Positions 9,974 to 20,157 are shown, counted from the first letter of the stretch. The stretch: DNA of 40,457 nt from Microcaldota archaeon (GCA_021848025.1 JAJZND010000014.1:1-40457), one strand, 5' to 3'. Numbers and translations: made by a program. The notes: generated by a model not told the origin, from the letters alone.

Positions 9974-12900
9974 GAAGGTGCTGGTAATAGGCTCAGGAGC
10001 AATAAAGATAGCTGAGGCAGCGGAATTTGACTACAGCGGAAGCCAGGCGCTGAAGGCACTTAAGGAAGAAGGCATAGAAACAGTGCTCGTAAATCCGAAC
10101 GTGGCAACGGTCCAGACAAGCCATATAATGGCTGACAGGATATACATGATTCCATTGGTTCCAGAATATATTGAAAAAGTTATAGAGAAGGAGAGGCCGG
10201 ATGGCATCTTCCTCGGATTCGGAGGGCAGAGCGCGCTCAATGCAGGGGTAGATCTGCATTCGAAAGGCGTGCTTGAAAAATATAATGTCAAGGTGCTTGG
10301 GACTCATCTAGAAGGAATAGAGAAGGCGCTGAGCAGGGCTGAATTCAAGAAAGCTATGGAAAAGATAGGGTTGGAAACCCCTCCGAGCGTTAATGCAACG
10401 GGTATAGATGGGGCAATTAAGATAGCAAAGACTTTGGAATACCCAGTAATACTCAGAGTAAGCTTCAATCTGGGCGGAAGAGGATCGATAATTGCCTGGA
10501 ATGAGGATGAATTGGTAAAAGGCCTTGATAAGGCATTTGCGCAGAGCAAGACAAAGGAGGTGCTCATTGAGAAGCACCTGCGCGGCTGGAAGGAGATTGA
10601 GTATGAGGTCGTCAGAGATTCGCTTGGCAACTGCGCAGTGACAGCCTGCATAGAGAATCTTGATCCAATGGGAGTGCATACCGGTGAATCGGTTGTAGTG
10701 ACACCCGCACAGACGCTTGACAATCGCGAGTACCAGGAGATGAGGAGCGCAGCCATAAAGGTTGCTGAATGCATAAATCTAGTTGGAGAGTGCAATGTCC
10801 AATTTGCACTGGATCCCAAGAGCTACAGATTTTATGTCATCGAGACAAATCCGCGCATGTCTAGATCAAGTGCTCTGGCGAGCAAGGCAACAGGATATCC
10901 CCTTGCATACGTAAGCGCAAAGCTTGCGCTTGGCTATAAACTGCACGAAGTGAAGAACAGCGTATCGAAGGTCACTACGGCCTTCTTTGAGCCAAGCCTG
11001 GACTACATAACGATAAAGATGCCGAGATGGGACCTGGAGAAGTTTGAGCTGGCATCTGCTTCCATAGGAACCGAGATGAAGAGCATAGGAGAGGTGATGA
11101 GCATAGGCAGGAATTTTGAGGAAGCGTTCCAGAAGTCGATACGCATGCTGGATATAGGCGAGCCGGGATTAACCTGCGGAAGCGTGTACAATTCAGGGAT
11201 GAAAAGGAATGAGCTTGAGATCGCGCTTAAGGAAAAGCGCCCGTACTGGTTCCTTTACGCAGCCAAGTGGTTCAAGGAGGGATACCCGCTTGAAGAGCTC
11301 TTTGAGATACTCCATGTGGATCGCTTCTTTCTTGGCAAGATAAAGAACATTGTTGAAGCGTATGAAGAGTATATGAAAGAGGATGACCCAGGAATGGAGA
11401 AGTACACTGCGATGAAGAAGCTTGGCTTTTCCGATCATCAGCTAGGAAACAGGAGGGGGCACACTGAGCCGTTCTTAAAGCAGATAGACACACTGGCAGG
11501 AGAATGGCCAGCTAGGACCAATTACCTCTACGCTACGTATAATGGCTCTGCAGACGACAAGAAAAGTGCGGAAAATGGAAATCGTCTGCTTGTCATCGGC
11601 GCAGGATGCTTCAGGATTGGCGTCAGCGTTGAATTTGACTGGAGCGCCATCTCTCTGGTAGAGAGCGCAAGGAAGCATTTTGATTCGATAGCGCTGATGA
11701 ACTGCAACCCTGAGACCGTCTCCACTGACTGGGACTCTGCCTCAGAGCTCTATTTCGAGGAGCTCAGCAGTGAGAGCATACTCAGCATTTATAGGAAAAT
11801 GAGGTTCAGCAGGATAGCGATTTTCGCATCAGGCCAGATAGGGAATAATATAGCTGAAGAGCTGGAAAACGGCGGTGCGAAGCTGTTCGGAAGCAGCGCT
11901 AAGAGCATCGGAGGCGCTGAAGACAGGGATAGATTTGCAACCATCGTTGACAGGCTCGGAATAAAGCAGCCCAGATGGACAAGCGCCAAATCCATCTCTG
12001 AGATCAAAAAGTTCATAGACGAGGTTGGCTTTCCAGTCCTGATAAGGCCAAGCTATATACTCAGCGGGGCTGCAATGAAGGTAGCCAACAACGCAGAGGA
12101 ATTTGAGAGGTTCATGGAGAGAGCTGCGGTTGTCTCACGCAGGTATCCAGTAGTGATATCCAAATATTTCGATTCTAGCGTAGAAGCCGAGATGGACTGC
12201 GCAAGCGATGGAAAGAATGTAATAGGAGTCAGCATGCAGCATATCGAAGAGGCAGGGGTGCACAGCGGAGATTCTACAATAATAACCCCTTTCTTCCATG
12301 AAAAAGGCGTGAAGAAGAAGATGAATGAAGCTGCGCTCTCTCTCGCGCGCGAAATGGAGATTAGAGGCCCTTTCAATATACAGTTTCTGATTAAAGATGG
12401 CGACCCTTATATAATAGAACTGAACCTTAGAGCCAGCAGGTCAATGCCATTCAGCTCGAAGTCAGTAGGAATAAACATGGTTGATTATGGAGTGAAGGGC
12501 ATTACCGGAAGATTTGATTGGAGCGAATTTTATGAACCTGATCATAAATCCTACGCAGCAAAATCAGCGCAATTTTCATGGAGCCAGATAAAGGGCGCGT
12601 ACCCTCTTCTTGGGCCTGAGATGAGAAGCACAGGGGAAGCAGCGTCGATGGGAACCAGCCTGAATGATGCATTGCTTAAGAGCTGGCTCTCGATAAATCC
12701 GAACAGGATTCCCGAGAAGGCAATCCTGCTTTATGGAAGTCCAGGAAGAAAGGATGTGGAAGATTGCGCGAGGAGCCTCTCGGATTTCGATCTGCTGACC
12801 TTGAAAGGCGCTGAAGCAAGCAATGTAGAAGTAAAGTCCGCTGAAGAGGCGATTGAAGCTATGAGAGAAGGAGAAGTGGGCATGCTCGTTACTCAGGATG

Positions 12901-13046
12901 ACATGCGAAGCACCGATTATTCTGTAAGGAGAACCGCTGCCGACCTGAATATACCTATGGTGCTCAACTTTAGACTTGCACAGACGCTTGCGGCTGCATT
13001 CAAAGACAGGCATATTAGCGTAAAGGAATTGAGGGAATACTGGTAA
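9963..13046 (+). CDS. carB: carbamoyl-phosphate synthase large subunit
   Basis: Duplicated ATP-grasp domains, VLVIGSGAIKIAEAAEFDYSGSQA, MGS-like C-terminus; overlaps the carA end. Confidence 0.95.
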   Translation: MEHRKVLVIGSGAIKIAEAAEFDYSGSQALKALKEEGIETVLVNPNVATVQTSHIMADRIYMIPLVPEYIEKVIEKERPDGIFLGFGGQSALNAGVDLHSKGVLEKYNVKVLGTHLEGIEKALSRAEFKKAMEKIGLETPPSVNATGIDGAIKIAKTLEYPVILRVSFNLGGRGSIIAWNEDELVKGLDKAFAQSKTKEVLIEKHLRGWKEIEYEVVRDSLGNCAVTACIENLDPMGVHTGESVVVTPAQTLDNREYQEMRSAAIKVAECINLVGECNVQFALDPKSYRFYVIETNPRMSRSSALASKATGYPLAYVSAKLALGYKLHEVKNSVSKVTTAFFEPSLDYITIKMPRWDLEKFELASASIGTEMKSIGEVMSIGRNFEEAFQKSIRMLDIGEPGLTCGSVYNSGMKRNELEIALKEKRPYWFLYAAKWFKEGYPLEELFEILHVDRFFLGKIKNIVEAYEEYMKEDDPGMEKYTAMKKLGFSDHQLGNRRGHTEPFLKQIDTLAGEWPARTNYLYATYNGSADDKKSAENGNRLLVIGAGCFRIGVSVEFDWSAISLVESARKHFDSIALMNCNPETVSTDWDSASELYFEELSSESILSIYRKMRFSRIAIFASGQIGNNIAEELENGGAKLFGSSAKSIGGAEDRDRFATIVDRLGIKQPRWTSAKSISEIKKFIDEVGFPVLIRPSYILSGAAMKVANNAEEFERFMERAAVVSRRYPVVISKYFDSSVEAEMDCASDGKNVIGVSMQHIEEAGVHSGDSTIITPFFHEKGVKKKMNEAALSLAREMEIRGPFNIQFLIKDGDPYIIELNLRASRSMPFSSKSVGINMVDYGVKGITGRFDWSEFYEPDHKSYAAKSAQFSWSQIKGAYPLLGPEMRSTGEAASMGTSLNDALLKSWLSINPNRIPEKAILLYGSPGRKDVEDCARSLSDFDLLTLKGAEASNVEVKSAEEAIEAMREGEVGMLVTQDDMRSTDYSVRRTAADLNIPMVLNFRLAQTLAAAFKDRHISVKELREYW

Positions 13047-13053
13047 TAGTACT

Positions 13054-14157
13054 TTATTCCTTTGAGATGCTTTGCAATAGGCGCTTTTTTACTTCAAGCG
13101 CAAATGTTGGTCTTGAAACTGCCGCTGCGGCAGATTCGACTGCATCTGCGCCCATGCTGAGTCTTTCCAGGACATCTCCAGGAGTAACTACGCCGCCAAC
13201 ACTGAAGATCTTGAAATTATAACCTGTCTCCTTTCTTACCTTGAGCAACTGCCTGAGCGCGTCTTTTGCATATGGTTTTAGTGGCTTGTAAGAAATGCCT
13301 GCCTTCTGCCTGTTGCTTCCGAACGCATATGATCCGTCCCTGTTCCTCACTACCGCTGGCTTTGAGTTTATAGCGACAATGCCGCCCCTGCCGCTCAGAA
13401 GCGGAGCGACTACAAGGGCAAACGTTTCAAGGTTTTCCCTATACCCTATCTTGACAAGTATTGGTATGCCTAGCTTGCGGGTAAGCTCCTTTAATATCTC
13501 TCCGGTAAATGCAGCATCGTCCTGTATATCCTTTGAGTTTCCTGCCATCTCGTTTGGACAGGAGATATTGATTTCGTATGCATCTGCGCCTATCTTTTCT
13601 GCTTTTTTGCCTATCTCCACATATTGCCCTATTATCTCATCATGGGATTTGGCCTGGGTTATTACCCCGCTTATAATAAGCGGCACAGTGCGGTTCTCTC
13701 CTTTGAAAGCGGCAAGTTCAGGTTCCCAGATCTGCGGACCTAGACAATGCATCCCGAATGAATTGGCCATCATTTCCGTAGGCTTGCTGCTTGTCACAAA
13801 TCCTTTCTCAAAGCTGCCTTTGCTGAGATAAAACGAATGCGGCATTGGATTTGCCTCCCATCTCCTATCCCTTACTGTCTTCTGAGTCAGGAAGCCGTAG
13901 CCGAGCTCTTTGTATATGCTAAGAAATCTTCCGCCATAGGCTGCCCCAGATGCAATGCCAAAGGGCATCGACGCCTTGAAATTAGGAAAAATATTTTTGC
14001 CTAGCAATAATCCCGTGGGATCCAGACGGGCTATCTCTTTTTTTAGCTTATTGATCGTTGCGTACTCAGTGCGGGTCAGCATTCGCGGACCACGCCTGTA
14101 ATTCTCAAAAAAGTGTATTTTGTTGTTATATAAAGGCGCCAGCCTCGAAATTGCCAT
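13054..14157 (-). CDS. pyrD: dihydroorotate dehydrogenase family protein
   Basis: MPFGIASG, YEINISCPN, ILVKIGY, FKIFSVGGV…GADAV FMN-barrel motifs; convergent with carB. The true start may be downstream of 14157. Confidence 0.85.
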   Translation of the reverse strand: MAISRLAPLYNNKIHFFENYRRGPRMLTRTEYATINKLKKEIARLDPTGLLLGKNIFPNFKASMPFGIASGAAYGGRFLSIYKELGYGFLTQKTVRDRRWEANPMPHSFYLSKGSFEKGFVTSSKPTEMMANSFGMHCLGPQIWEPELAAFKGENRTVPLIISGVITQAKSHDEIIGQYVEIGKKAEKIGADAYEINISCPNEMAGNSKDIQDDAAFTGEILKELTRKLGIPILVKIGYRENLETFALVVAPLLSGRGGIVAINSKPAVVRNRDGSYAFGSNRQKAGISYKPLKPYAKDALRQLLKVRKETGYNFKIFSVGGVVTPGDVLERLSMGADAVESAAAAVSRPTFALEVKKRLLQSISKE

Positions 14158-14559
14158 TTCTTACCCTGGATTTTATACTTTATTAATAGGTTGCTATTTA
14201 TTGCTTTCGCAACCAGCGCATAAAATAAACGATTGCGGCCAGCAACGGCTTATTATAATATTTATTGCTCTTGCTGGGCCGCATCTGGCTGCTTCACCTT
14301 CTATTCAGCTCCTCTTCCCAGAGAACATTTCCACCACCACTTCATTATAATGGCCTTTCTGTATTTAAAGATTGGCAGGTCTCTTTGAATAGCGGAACTT
14401 CCAGAAGTCCAGCTCAGAATATAAGATAGGCTGTTTGGATGCAGTAGTTTAAAGCTTATTCCAACAATTACAGCAACTTTATCTATGCACCATGGCATCA
14501 TGAATCGGAAAAATACTGAAGCCGTAGAAGCAGGTGAACCCTGCAGAATTTGGATGAAT

Positions 14560-14631
<72 letters not shown>

Positions 14632-14692
14632 TTATACACTACATATATTGGAATATATTTAAGTATCTCTGCTTCCCCTTAATTTGCCATCT

Positions 14693-16033
14693 TTAGAGCG
14701 TATGTGCAGAATGCGCCATTACGGATGCGTGCTGAGGCCGCTCAGGAATTGTATGTTTGTTAGGATTCAGTATCGCCTTAAGTGGATATATGCTTGCGAA
14801 GATCAGAAGCGCAGCAGTTATATAGAAAAGAGTGAATCCTTCTACAAGAATTACACCTGCGAAGATTGCACCGGACAGGTAACCGACCCATCCTATACCA
14901 TTATATATGCCAAGGGCATTTCCCCTGCCCCTATCGCCTATGGACTTGAAGAGTATGGAATATGATGAAGTGTAATATATAGGATAGGAGAAGCCTGCAA
15001 AGAGCGCATATAGGAATATGTTTGCTGCAAAGAACCAGACGCCTATGATTAGGAAGCTCATGCCTATCATTACATAAGAAATGCCCCGCACTGCAATCAT
15101 GCTTGCCATTGTATATTCAAGCCGGTCTTTGTTTAGCATCCTATGTACATAGTAAAAAAGGGCTGTCTGGATGATCATGGCTAACAGTATTACCATGAAT
15201 ACACCTGATTCTGCGACCCCGTGTACATTAAGTGAGGCAGGATACTCTGCGTTGACCATGCTCATGCCGATATTGAATATGAGCCAGGATATGCAGAGAA
15301 GCGCGAACGTACTGTGCATGCGTTTTGACAAATGCAGATTTCTTACTATCCCGAGCACCTTCTTAGGCTCTGGAAGCCTGACAAACCTTAACGGATATGA
15401 AAGCAGGGAGAAGATGTTGACAAGATGCTTTCCCACCTCCTCCTCCTTCTTTACCGAGATATTGGGCTCTATTATAACAAAATATGCGAAGACCGTTGAA
15501 ACTAGGGATGAGATTCCGAACAGAAGTATGATTACCTTGAGAGAGGAGAAGCCAGCCACTATAGCAGCTATAATAAGGCCAATTACCATGCCTATCCCTG
15601 AAACAGTCTGCAGGCTGGAGAAGTTCTTTGACCAGTTTTCCCGCCTGTCCGTCTCCATTACCAGCAAATTGTAAGCAGTTGGATTCGCCTGCTGGAAGAG
15701 CCCTATGCCTGAATAAAGCAGGATGAGCTCTAGGACATTGCTTGAGAAGTACATCAAGAAGAGAAGCGCAGTTACCCCGATATAAGATATAAGTATGAAT
15801 TGCTTCCGCTTACCGGCCATGTCGGTCAAACGACCCCAGAAGAAGGAAAAGAGCGTGGAAACTGCATTGAAGGCTGTTGCTGTAAGCGCAACATCGACTA
15901 GGTTGCCTCCCAAGGCAAGCACATAAAGAGGTACAAGCGTAGCTAAAGGGGCGTATGCAAGGTTCGCAGGAATCGTTGCAAGCATCCATCTAGTATAGCT
16001 AGTCAGGGCTAGCAGTTTAGGATTTTTATGCAT
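14693..16033 (-). CDS. MFS transporter
   Basis: 446 aa, 12 TM-like segments, GRLTDMAGKRKQ motif. Confidence 0.82.
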   Translation of the reverse strand: MHKNPKLLALTSYTRWMLATIPANLAYAPLATLVPLYVLALGGNLVDVALTATAFNAVSTLFSFFWGRLTDMAGKRKQFILISYIGVTALLFLMYFSSNVLELILLYSGIGLFQQANPTAYNLLVMETDRRENWSKNFSSLQTVSGIGMVIGLIIAAIVAGFSSLKVIILLFGISSLVSTVFAYFVIIEPNISVKKEEEVGKHLVNIFSLLSYPLRFVRLPEPKKVLGIVRNLHLSKRMHSTFALLCISWLIFNIGMSMVNAEYPASLNVHGVAESGVFMVILLAMIIQTALFYYVHRMLNKDRLEYTMASMIAVRGISYVMIGMSFLIIGVWFFAANIFLYALFAGFSYPIYYTSSYSILFKSIGDRGRGNALGIYNGIGWVGYLSGAIFAGVILVEGFTLFYITAALLIFASIYPLKAILNPNKHTIPERPQHASVMAHSAHTL

Positions 16034-16139
16034 GCGGGGTCTCTTGTTTTAGGATTATGAGATAAAGACAATTAATACTCTCTAGCAAACATTATAAATA
16101 TTGCGCGGAAGGCAGAATAGCGGAATAACAGCGCATTGA

Positions 16140-17093
16140 TCATCTCCGCATGGCGCTTACCGCACCTGGCCATGGTCTTTTGACTATCAGTAACTCTATC
16201 CTGTCAACATTTGAAAGGCCAAGAAGCTTCGTTGGTGCATCTGCTGCTTTAACGCCGCCCGAAATTATGCTATCTGCCAATCTGTTTGCTATGACAGAAT
16301 ATTCCACATCAGATGCATTTCGTGAATTGAGTTTTTCTATATCTTGCGCAAATTTCCTGAAAGCAGGCTCTCCACGCACCCTCCACATCTCGGTCCACGG
16401 CTTTAATGCAGACTGCAGGCTTTCAATTCCAGTGTTGTCGTTTTCAGCGGCAAGGCCGTTAGCCTCGCAGAAGCCATTGAGACCAAGCTCATATCTTATC
16501 TCTTTAACACTAGGCATCCTGCCGTAGAGCATGCTGAAATCTGTTACGGCTATAACTGTCCGGAGCATGCTCCGGGCCCTGTTCTTGTACCACCAGTCCG
16601 GGGGTGCGCGGGATAAGATCCCAAATGACTCTACTTTTCCGGAGCGTAAGCTATCCTGAAACTGCGAAGGTATAGACACCATCTGCGATGCCGGATGGCC
16701 GTCAGACATCTTGCCTCCGGCATTCACTGCCCATTCCTTGAAACCCATCGCTTCGTATAGGCTTTCTATAGGGTATCCTCTCCCACCACGCCGCAACATC
16801 TGTTTGGACATGTCTGCTAGCAATGGATCTACATGATTAAATTCGATAGCATTTGGTAGCCTGTTGTTGCTTTTTACAAAATTGAGTACTTTTTCCCTTG
16901 CCTGATGCCATTTTACGCTTAGATTTGGCCCAAGAGACAGCCGTATATATTCAGTGATCGGCTTTGGTTTACATACTACCAGCCACCTTACTGTCTCCTC
17001 TTCTGTGATAGGATGCCTTCTAATAGCAGAGGCATCTGGATTTTTACCATTGCCTGTTCGATATGATGTCTTGTCTGCGACTTTTACCTCCAT
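16140..17093 (-). CDS. hypothetical protein
   Basis: 317 aa ORF, no family recognised; divergent from the GNAT gene. Confidence 0.6.
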   Translation of the reverse strand: MEVKVADKTSYRTGNGKNPDASAIRRHPITEEETVRWLVVCKPKPITEYIRLSLGPNLSVKWHQAREKVLNFVKSNNRLPNAIEFNHVDPLLADMSKQMLRRGGRGYPIESLYEAMGFKEWAVNAGGKMSDGHPASQMVSIPSQFQDSLRSGKVESFGILSRAPPDWWYKNRARSMLRTVIAVTDFSMLYGRMPSVKEIRYELGLNGFCEANGLAAENDNTGIESLQSALKPWTEMWRVRGEPAFRKFAQDIEKLNSRNASDVEYSVIANRLADSIISGGVKAADAPTKLLGLSNVDRIELLIVKRPWPGAVSAMRR

Positions 17094-17164
17094 TGGAATC
17101 TACCGCTGCATCTGCTTAATTCAATTTCTTTATCTTAAGTTTGATTCTTAAGGCTTTCGGAAAA

Positions 17165-17226
17165 ACTGGTTTTGTTGAAAAAGCCAAATTTTGTTTATAA
17201 AGCCGGACTTAATCAACAAAGCCAGT
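17165..17226. repeat. Repeat R1: inverted-repeat element (ACTGGTTTTGTTGA … TCAACAAAGCCAGT)
   Basis: Arms 17165-17178 and 17213-17226, 13/14 complementary; resembles the R2 element at 19129-19181. Confidence 0.7.
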
Positions 17227-17276
17227 GGAGATGTTAAGTTTAAATATGAGGAAATAAACAGGTAATACTGATTAAC

Positions 17277-18041
17277 ATGACAACGAACGTTAGAAGCAGA
17301 CGTACTGCTCCCGAAGTGGAGGTGTTCAATAATCGGAATGGAGATGGGCTCCTGATCAACAAGGAAGTGATGGAAAGGCTTGCAGATAAGGCATTCAGAA
17401 GGTTCAATGGAACCGATTCTACAAGCAAGGTCTGGTTCCCCTACCAATGGAATATGTCAGTGCAGGAATCAAGGAAGGAGTTCACAAAGCTCGTAGCCGC
17501 AGTACTTGCAAGTTCAGAAGGGAGAGTAGTAACTGCGACGGTAAAAGGAGAACCTGCAGGATTCAGCATTGTCACTGGAATGAGCATATTCACAGAATCC
17601 ATCAGAGCGATGAAAGAAGGGAAGCTCGAGAAGGTAGAGGATTATACTGACGTGGTAAGGCAGCTCAAGACTTACGAAAAGATAGCTGATAAATTTAATA
17701 CCCTTCTAATAAATTTCGGCTACTTTGCAGATATCGCTGTAGCAAAGAAACTTGAGGGTAAAGGAGTAGGCAAAGTCCTGGTAAGAACCTCTATAGAGGA
17801 AGTAACAGGGTTAGGAAAAGATGCAGCAATGGCATGGACCGTAAACCCAGTAATGGGTCACCTCCTTAAAACGTTTGGCGCCGTGAAGGTGCCCGGCATC
17901 GGCAGGACAGGAAGAGGCATAGATTTTGCTGTGCAGGAAAGTACCGGACTGATAGTGCCTACCGTCTCGGCACCGGAAGAAGGATTCGGCAAGGTTAATG
18001 CAAAGCACTATGTTTTAACTGAACTGCAGAGAGCCAAGTAG
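17277..18041 (+). CDS. GNAT-family N-acetyltransferase-like protein
   Basis: KLEGKGVGKVLVRTSIEEV acetyl-CoA-binding-loop-like motif; TATA-like tttaaata ~35 bp upstream. Confidence 0.6.
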   Translation: MTTNVRSRRTAPEVEVFNNRNGDGLLINKEVMERLADKAFRRFNGTDSTSKVWFPYQWNMSVQESRKEFTKLVAAVLASSEGRVVTATVKGEPAGFSIVTGMSIFTESIRAMKEGKLEKVEDYTDVVRQLKTYEKIADKFNTLLINFGYFADIAVAKKLEGKGVGKVLVRTSIEEVTGLGKDAAMAWTVNPVMGHLLKTFGAVKVPGIGRTGRGIDFAVQESTGLIVPTVSAPEEGFGKVNAKHYVLTELQRAK

Positions 18042-18066
18042 GAAGAGCGGTTCTCTGCGGCCCGGG

Positions 18067-19026
18067 TTGAGCTATCTAAGTGAGCTTGTGTTTAGGCACA
18101 AAAAAGTTGCAGGAGTGGATCGTGCCGAATTACGCTTGGTTGATTCTGCAGAAACGACCGTAAAGAGAAATGCATTTAAAACGGTTTCAAGGCGTTACGA
18201 AGAGATCAAGGGTGACCCCAAGGCAAGGCTTTCCGTTGTCATGGCGGAGTTCCTTGCAATACCTGGTGCAATAACCGCATCGATTGTCACAAAAGATCCG
18301 AACATATCTGGAGGAGTTGCCACGGCAATTACCGGCCTGCTTGTTTATCCGCCGATGACCCATAAAATATTATCTACTAAGCAGGGCATTGGTCCGTCAA
18401 TACCAGCATATGGCGCAGATACCATCGTAACTTCTACTTTTACCGTGGTTGGTTTCGATACGCATTCGCTTCCATTGATTCTTGCAGATCTGGGTTGCAT
18501 TGTTTTTTCGGCTCCCGGAATCCCATTGGTATTCAGCCAGCAGCTGCATGCTGCAAAAGAGAAAAGGGAGGCCTTGAAGGCAGTACAACCCATAGAAGCC
18601 AGTAGGTTCAAAAGATTAGCATCGGATCCTGTTGTCAGATTCTACGCGGCTTCGATGACCCCGTTTGCGATAGCAGCCGGAGCAATTGCAGGATCAATAG
18701 TTGCGCGTGCTCCATCGGACATCCCTGGAGCGATAGGAACCATCGCAGCACCATTCGTCTACTTAGCGCAGAGCAGGAGATCCGCAAAGTTAATGAAAAC
18801 TGGGGGTCTGGAGGCTGCAACAAGCGGCATCTCTCCGGCAGCATATTCATTGGATGCGTCAGCACAAAGCAATTGGCTTGCATATGCCGCAATGAAGAAC
18901 ATTCCTACGCTAGTCACCGTCCAAGTGGCTATAATGGCAGGGTGGGCTTATCCATTCAGCCTAGCAATGAAGAAGATGGTAAGGGACGTAAAAGGCAAGG
19001 TCACCCACAAAGAGGGAGTGCAGTAG
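18067..19026 (+). CDS. hypothetical membrane protein (TTG start)
   Basis: 319 aa with several hydrophobic segments; 25 bp downstream of the GNAT gene. Confidence 0.6.
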   Translation: MSYLSELVFRHKKVAGVDRAELRLVDSAETTVKRNAFKTVSRRYEEIKGDPKARLSVVMAEFLAIPGAITASIVTKDPNISGGVATAITGLLVYPPMTHKILSTKQGIGPSIPAYGADTIVTSTFTVVGFDTHSLPLILADLGCIVFSAPGIPLVFSQQLHAAKEKREALKAVQPIEASRFKRLASDPVVRFYAASMTPFAIAAGAIAGSIVARAPSDIPGAIGTIAAPFVYLAQSRRSAKLMKTGGLEAATSGISPAAYSLDASAQSNWLAYAAMKNIPTLVTVQVAIMAGWAYPFSLAMKKMVRDVKGKVTHKEGVQ

Positions 19027-19128
19027 CTCAACGGCTTCTTACCCATTTTAATTAGCTTTTTATCATGCATGCTAAAGTTTGTTCTCAAAAGTGCTTCGGC
19101 TTCAGGCGACAGAATAAGGCCGATTCAT

Positions 19129-19181
19129 TTTTGTTGATAAAGTAATAAAAATGTTGATAAAACTAGACTTAATCAACAAAA
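19129..19181. repeat. Repeat R2: second copy of the R1-type element (TTTTGTTGAT … TGTTGATAAAAC … ATCAACAAAA)
   Basis: Perfect 10-bp inverted arms (19129-19138 / 19172-19181) plus an internal direct TGTTGATAAA copy; shares ACTTAATCAACAAA with R1. Confidence 0.7.
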
Positions 19182-19247
19182 CCGGAAAAACTGCATCCAG
19201 ATAAAGTTTTAAGTTATTATCCTTTGCCAGTTTGACCGATTATTATG

Positions 19248-19352
19248 TGCAGGGGGTGAGATTTGAACTCACGAAGGCGCTAAGCCACAGGATCTTAAGT
19301 CCTGCGCATTTTCCGTGGCTTAAGAAGCCATTCCAGGCTCTGCCACCCCTGC
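19248..19352 (-). tRNA. tRNA-Leu (anticodon TAA) with ~20-nt insertion in the D-loop (possible intron)
   Basis: Acceptor GCAGGGG/CCCCTGC, anticodon arm CAGGA-CTTAAGA-TCCTG, T arm GTGAG-TTCAAAT-CTCAC; 105 nt total, extra TGGCTT-CTT-AAGCCA hairpin at 19313-19332. Confidence 0.9.
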
Positions 19353-19368
19353 ATGGATCTCTATCTGC

Positions 19369-20157
19369 TTATGCGTACATGGAAGGGCCTGCGCTCTCTT
19401 CTGCGTTTGTATAATTCTGATGCGAAGTCTTTACCTTCTTCAGTATGTCCCTTATCTTTGCCTCGACCTCCTTGGCTTCCTTGTCCAGCTCGCTTAAATC
19501 TATGTTTGTATCGAAGAGCTTATTCACTCCGGTTATCGCGAGTTCCGCATATCTAGGATCCATTATGGATGGGTTTACTTCGACCAGTATCTCCAGCGAA
19601 GGTATATTATATTCCTGCGATTTCACTATAAGCGATGCGCTTACCCCTGCTACGACACCTTCGGTTATGGGCTTGATTCCTTTTGCCTGAGCCTTCTTCA
19701 GTATGTCAGGGTTCGAGGACGCCACATACACCGTATCTGACAGCTTCTGGGCAGGCATGCCCCCCACAGAAATTATCTTGGCTATGCCATATTTCCTTGC
19801 AAAAGCAAGAACTTCATCTGCAAGCGGATTTACCAGTTGCGAAGGTATGGTGAATTCGGAAAGGAATATTATCAGTTTTGTCTTCTCGCTTTTGTATATT
19901 CTTGCGGGAGACATGGGCTTTGAATTGTGTATGGCAGCTATCGGCGGAAACTGCTCGCTCTCTATTTTGCCTATGTATTCCATTCCCAGTTTCTCTATAA
20001 TGTAGCTGCTTGCCATAGGGCCTACTAAGCCCGCTCCTGGAAAACCCTCTATGAGCGTATAGCCTTTTAGTGCCTGCTCCTTGAAAAGCTTTATCTCTAT
20101 CATATTATCACTTATCTTATTGCAATCGAAGCCTTTAATAAGCTGATTTGTCAGCAA
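19369..20157 (-). CDS. PAC2 family (proteasome assembly chaperone-like) protein
   Basis: LIEGFPGAGLVGPMASSYIIEKLGMEYIGKIESEQFPP typical PAC2 N-terminus; start probably internal (MIEIKLF…). Confidence 0.88.
   Translation of the reverse strand: MLTNQLIKGFDCNKISDNMIEIKLFKEQALKGYTLIEGFPGAGLVGPMASSYIIEKLGMEYIGKIESEQFPPIAAIHNSKPMSPARIYKSEKTKLIIFLSEFTIPSQLVNPLADEVLAFARKYGIAKIISVGGMPAQKLSDTVYVASSNPDILKKAQAKGIKPITEGVVAGVSASLIVKSQEYNIPSLEILVEVNPSIMDPRYAELAITGVNKLFDTNIDLSELDKEAKEVEAKIRDILKKVKTSHQNYTNAEESAGPSMYA

Noticed and set aside
10304-10819. 171-aa and 123-aa minus-strand ORFs within carB
   Set aside because: Antisense shadows of conserved carB coding sequence.
13295-13831. 178-aa plus-strand ORF opposite the dihydroorotate dehydrogenase gene
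   Set aside because: Reverse-complement shadow; the minus strand carries clear FMN-barrel motifs.
15171-15674. 167-aa plus-strand ORF inside the minus-strand MFS gene
   Set aside because: Low-complexity shadow of TM-encoding sequence on the other strand.
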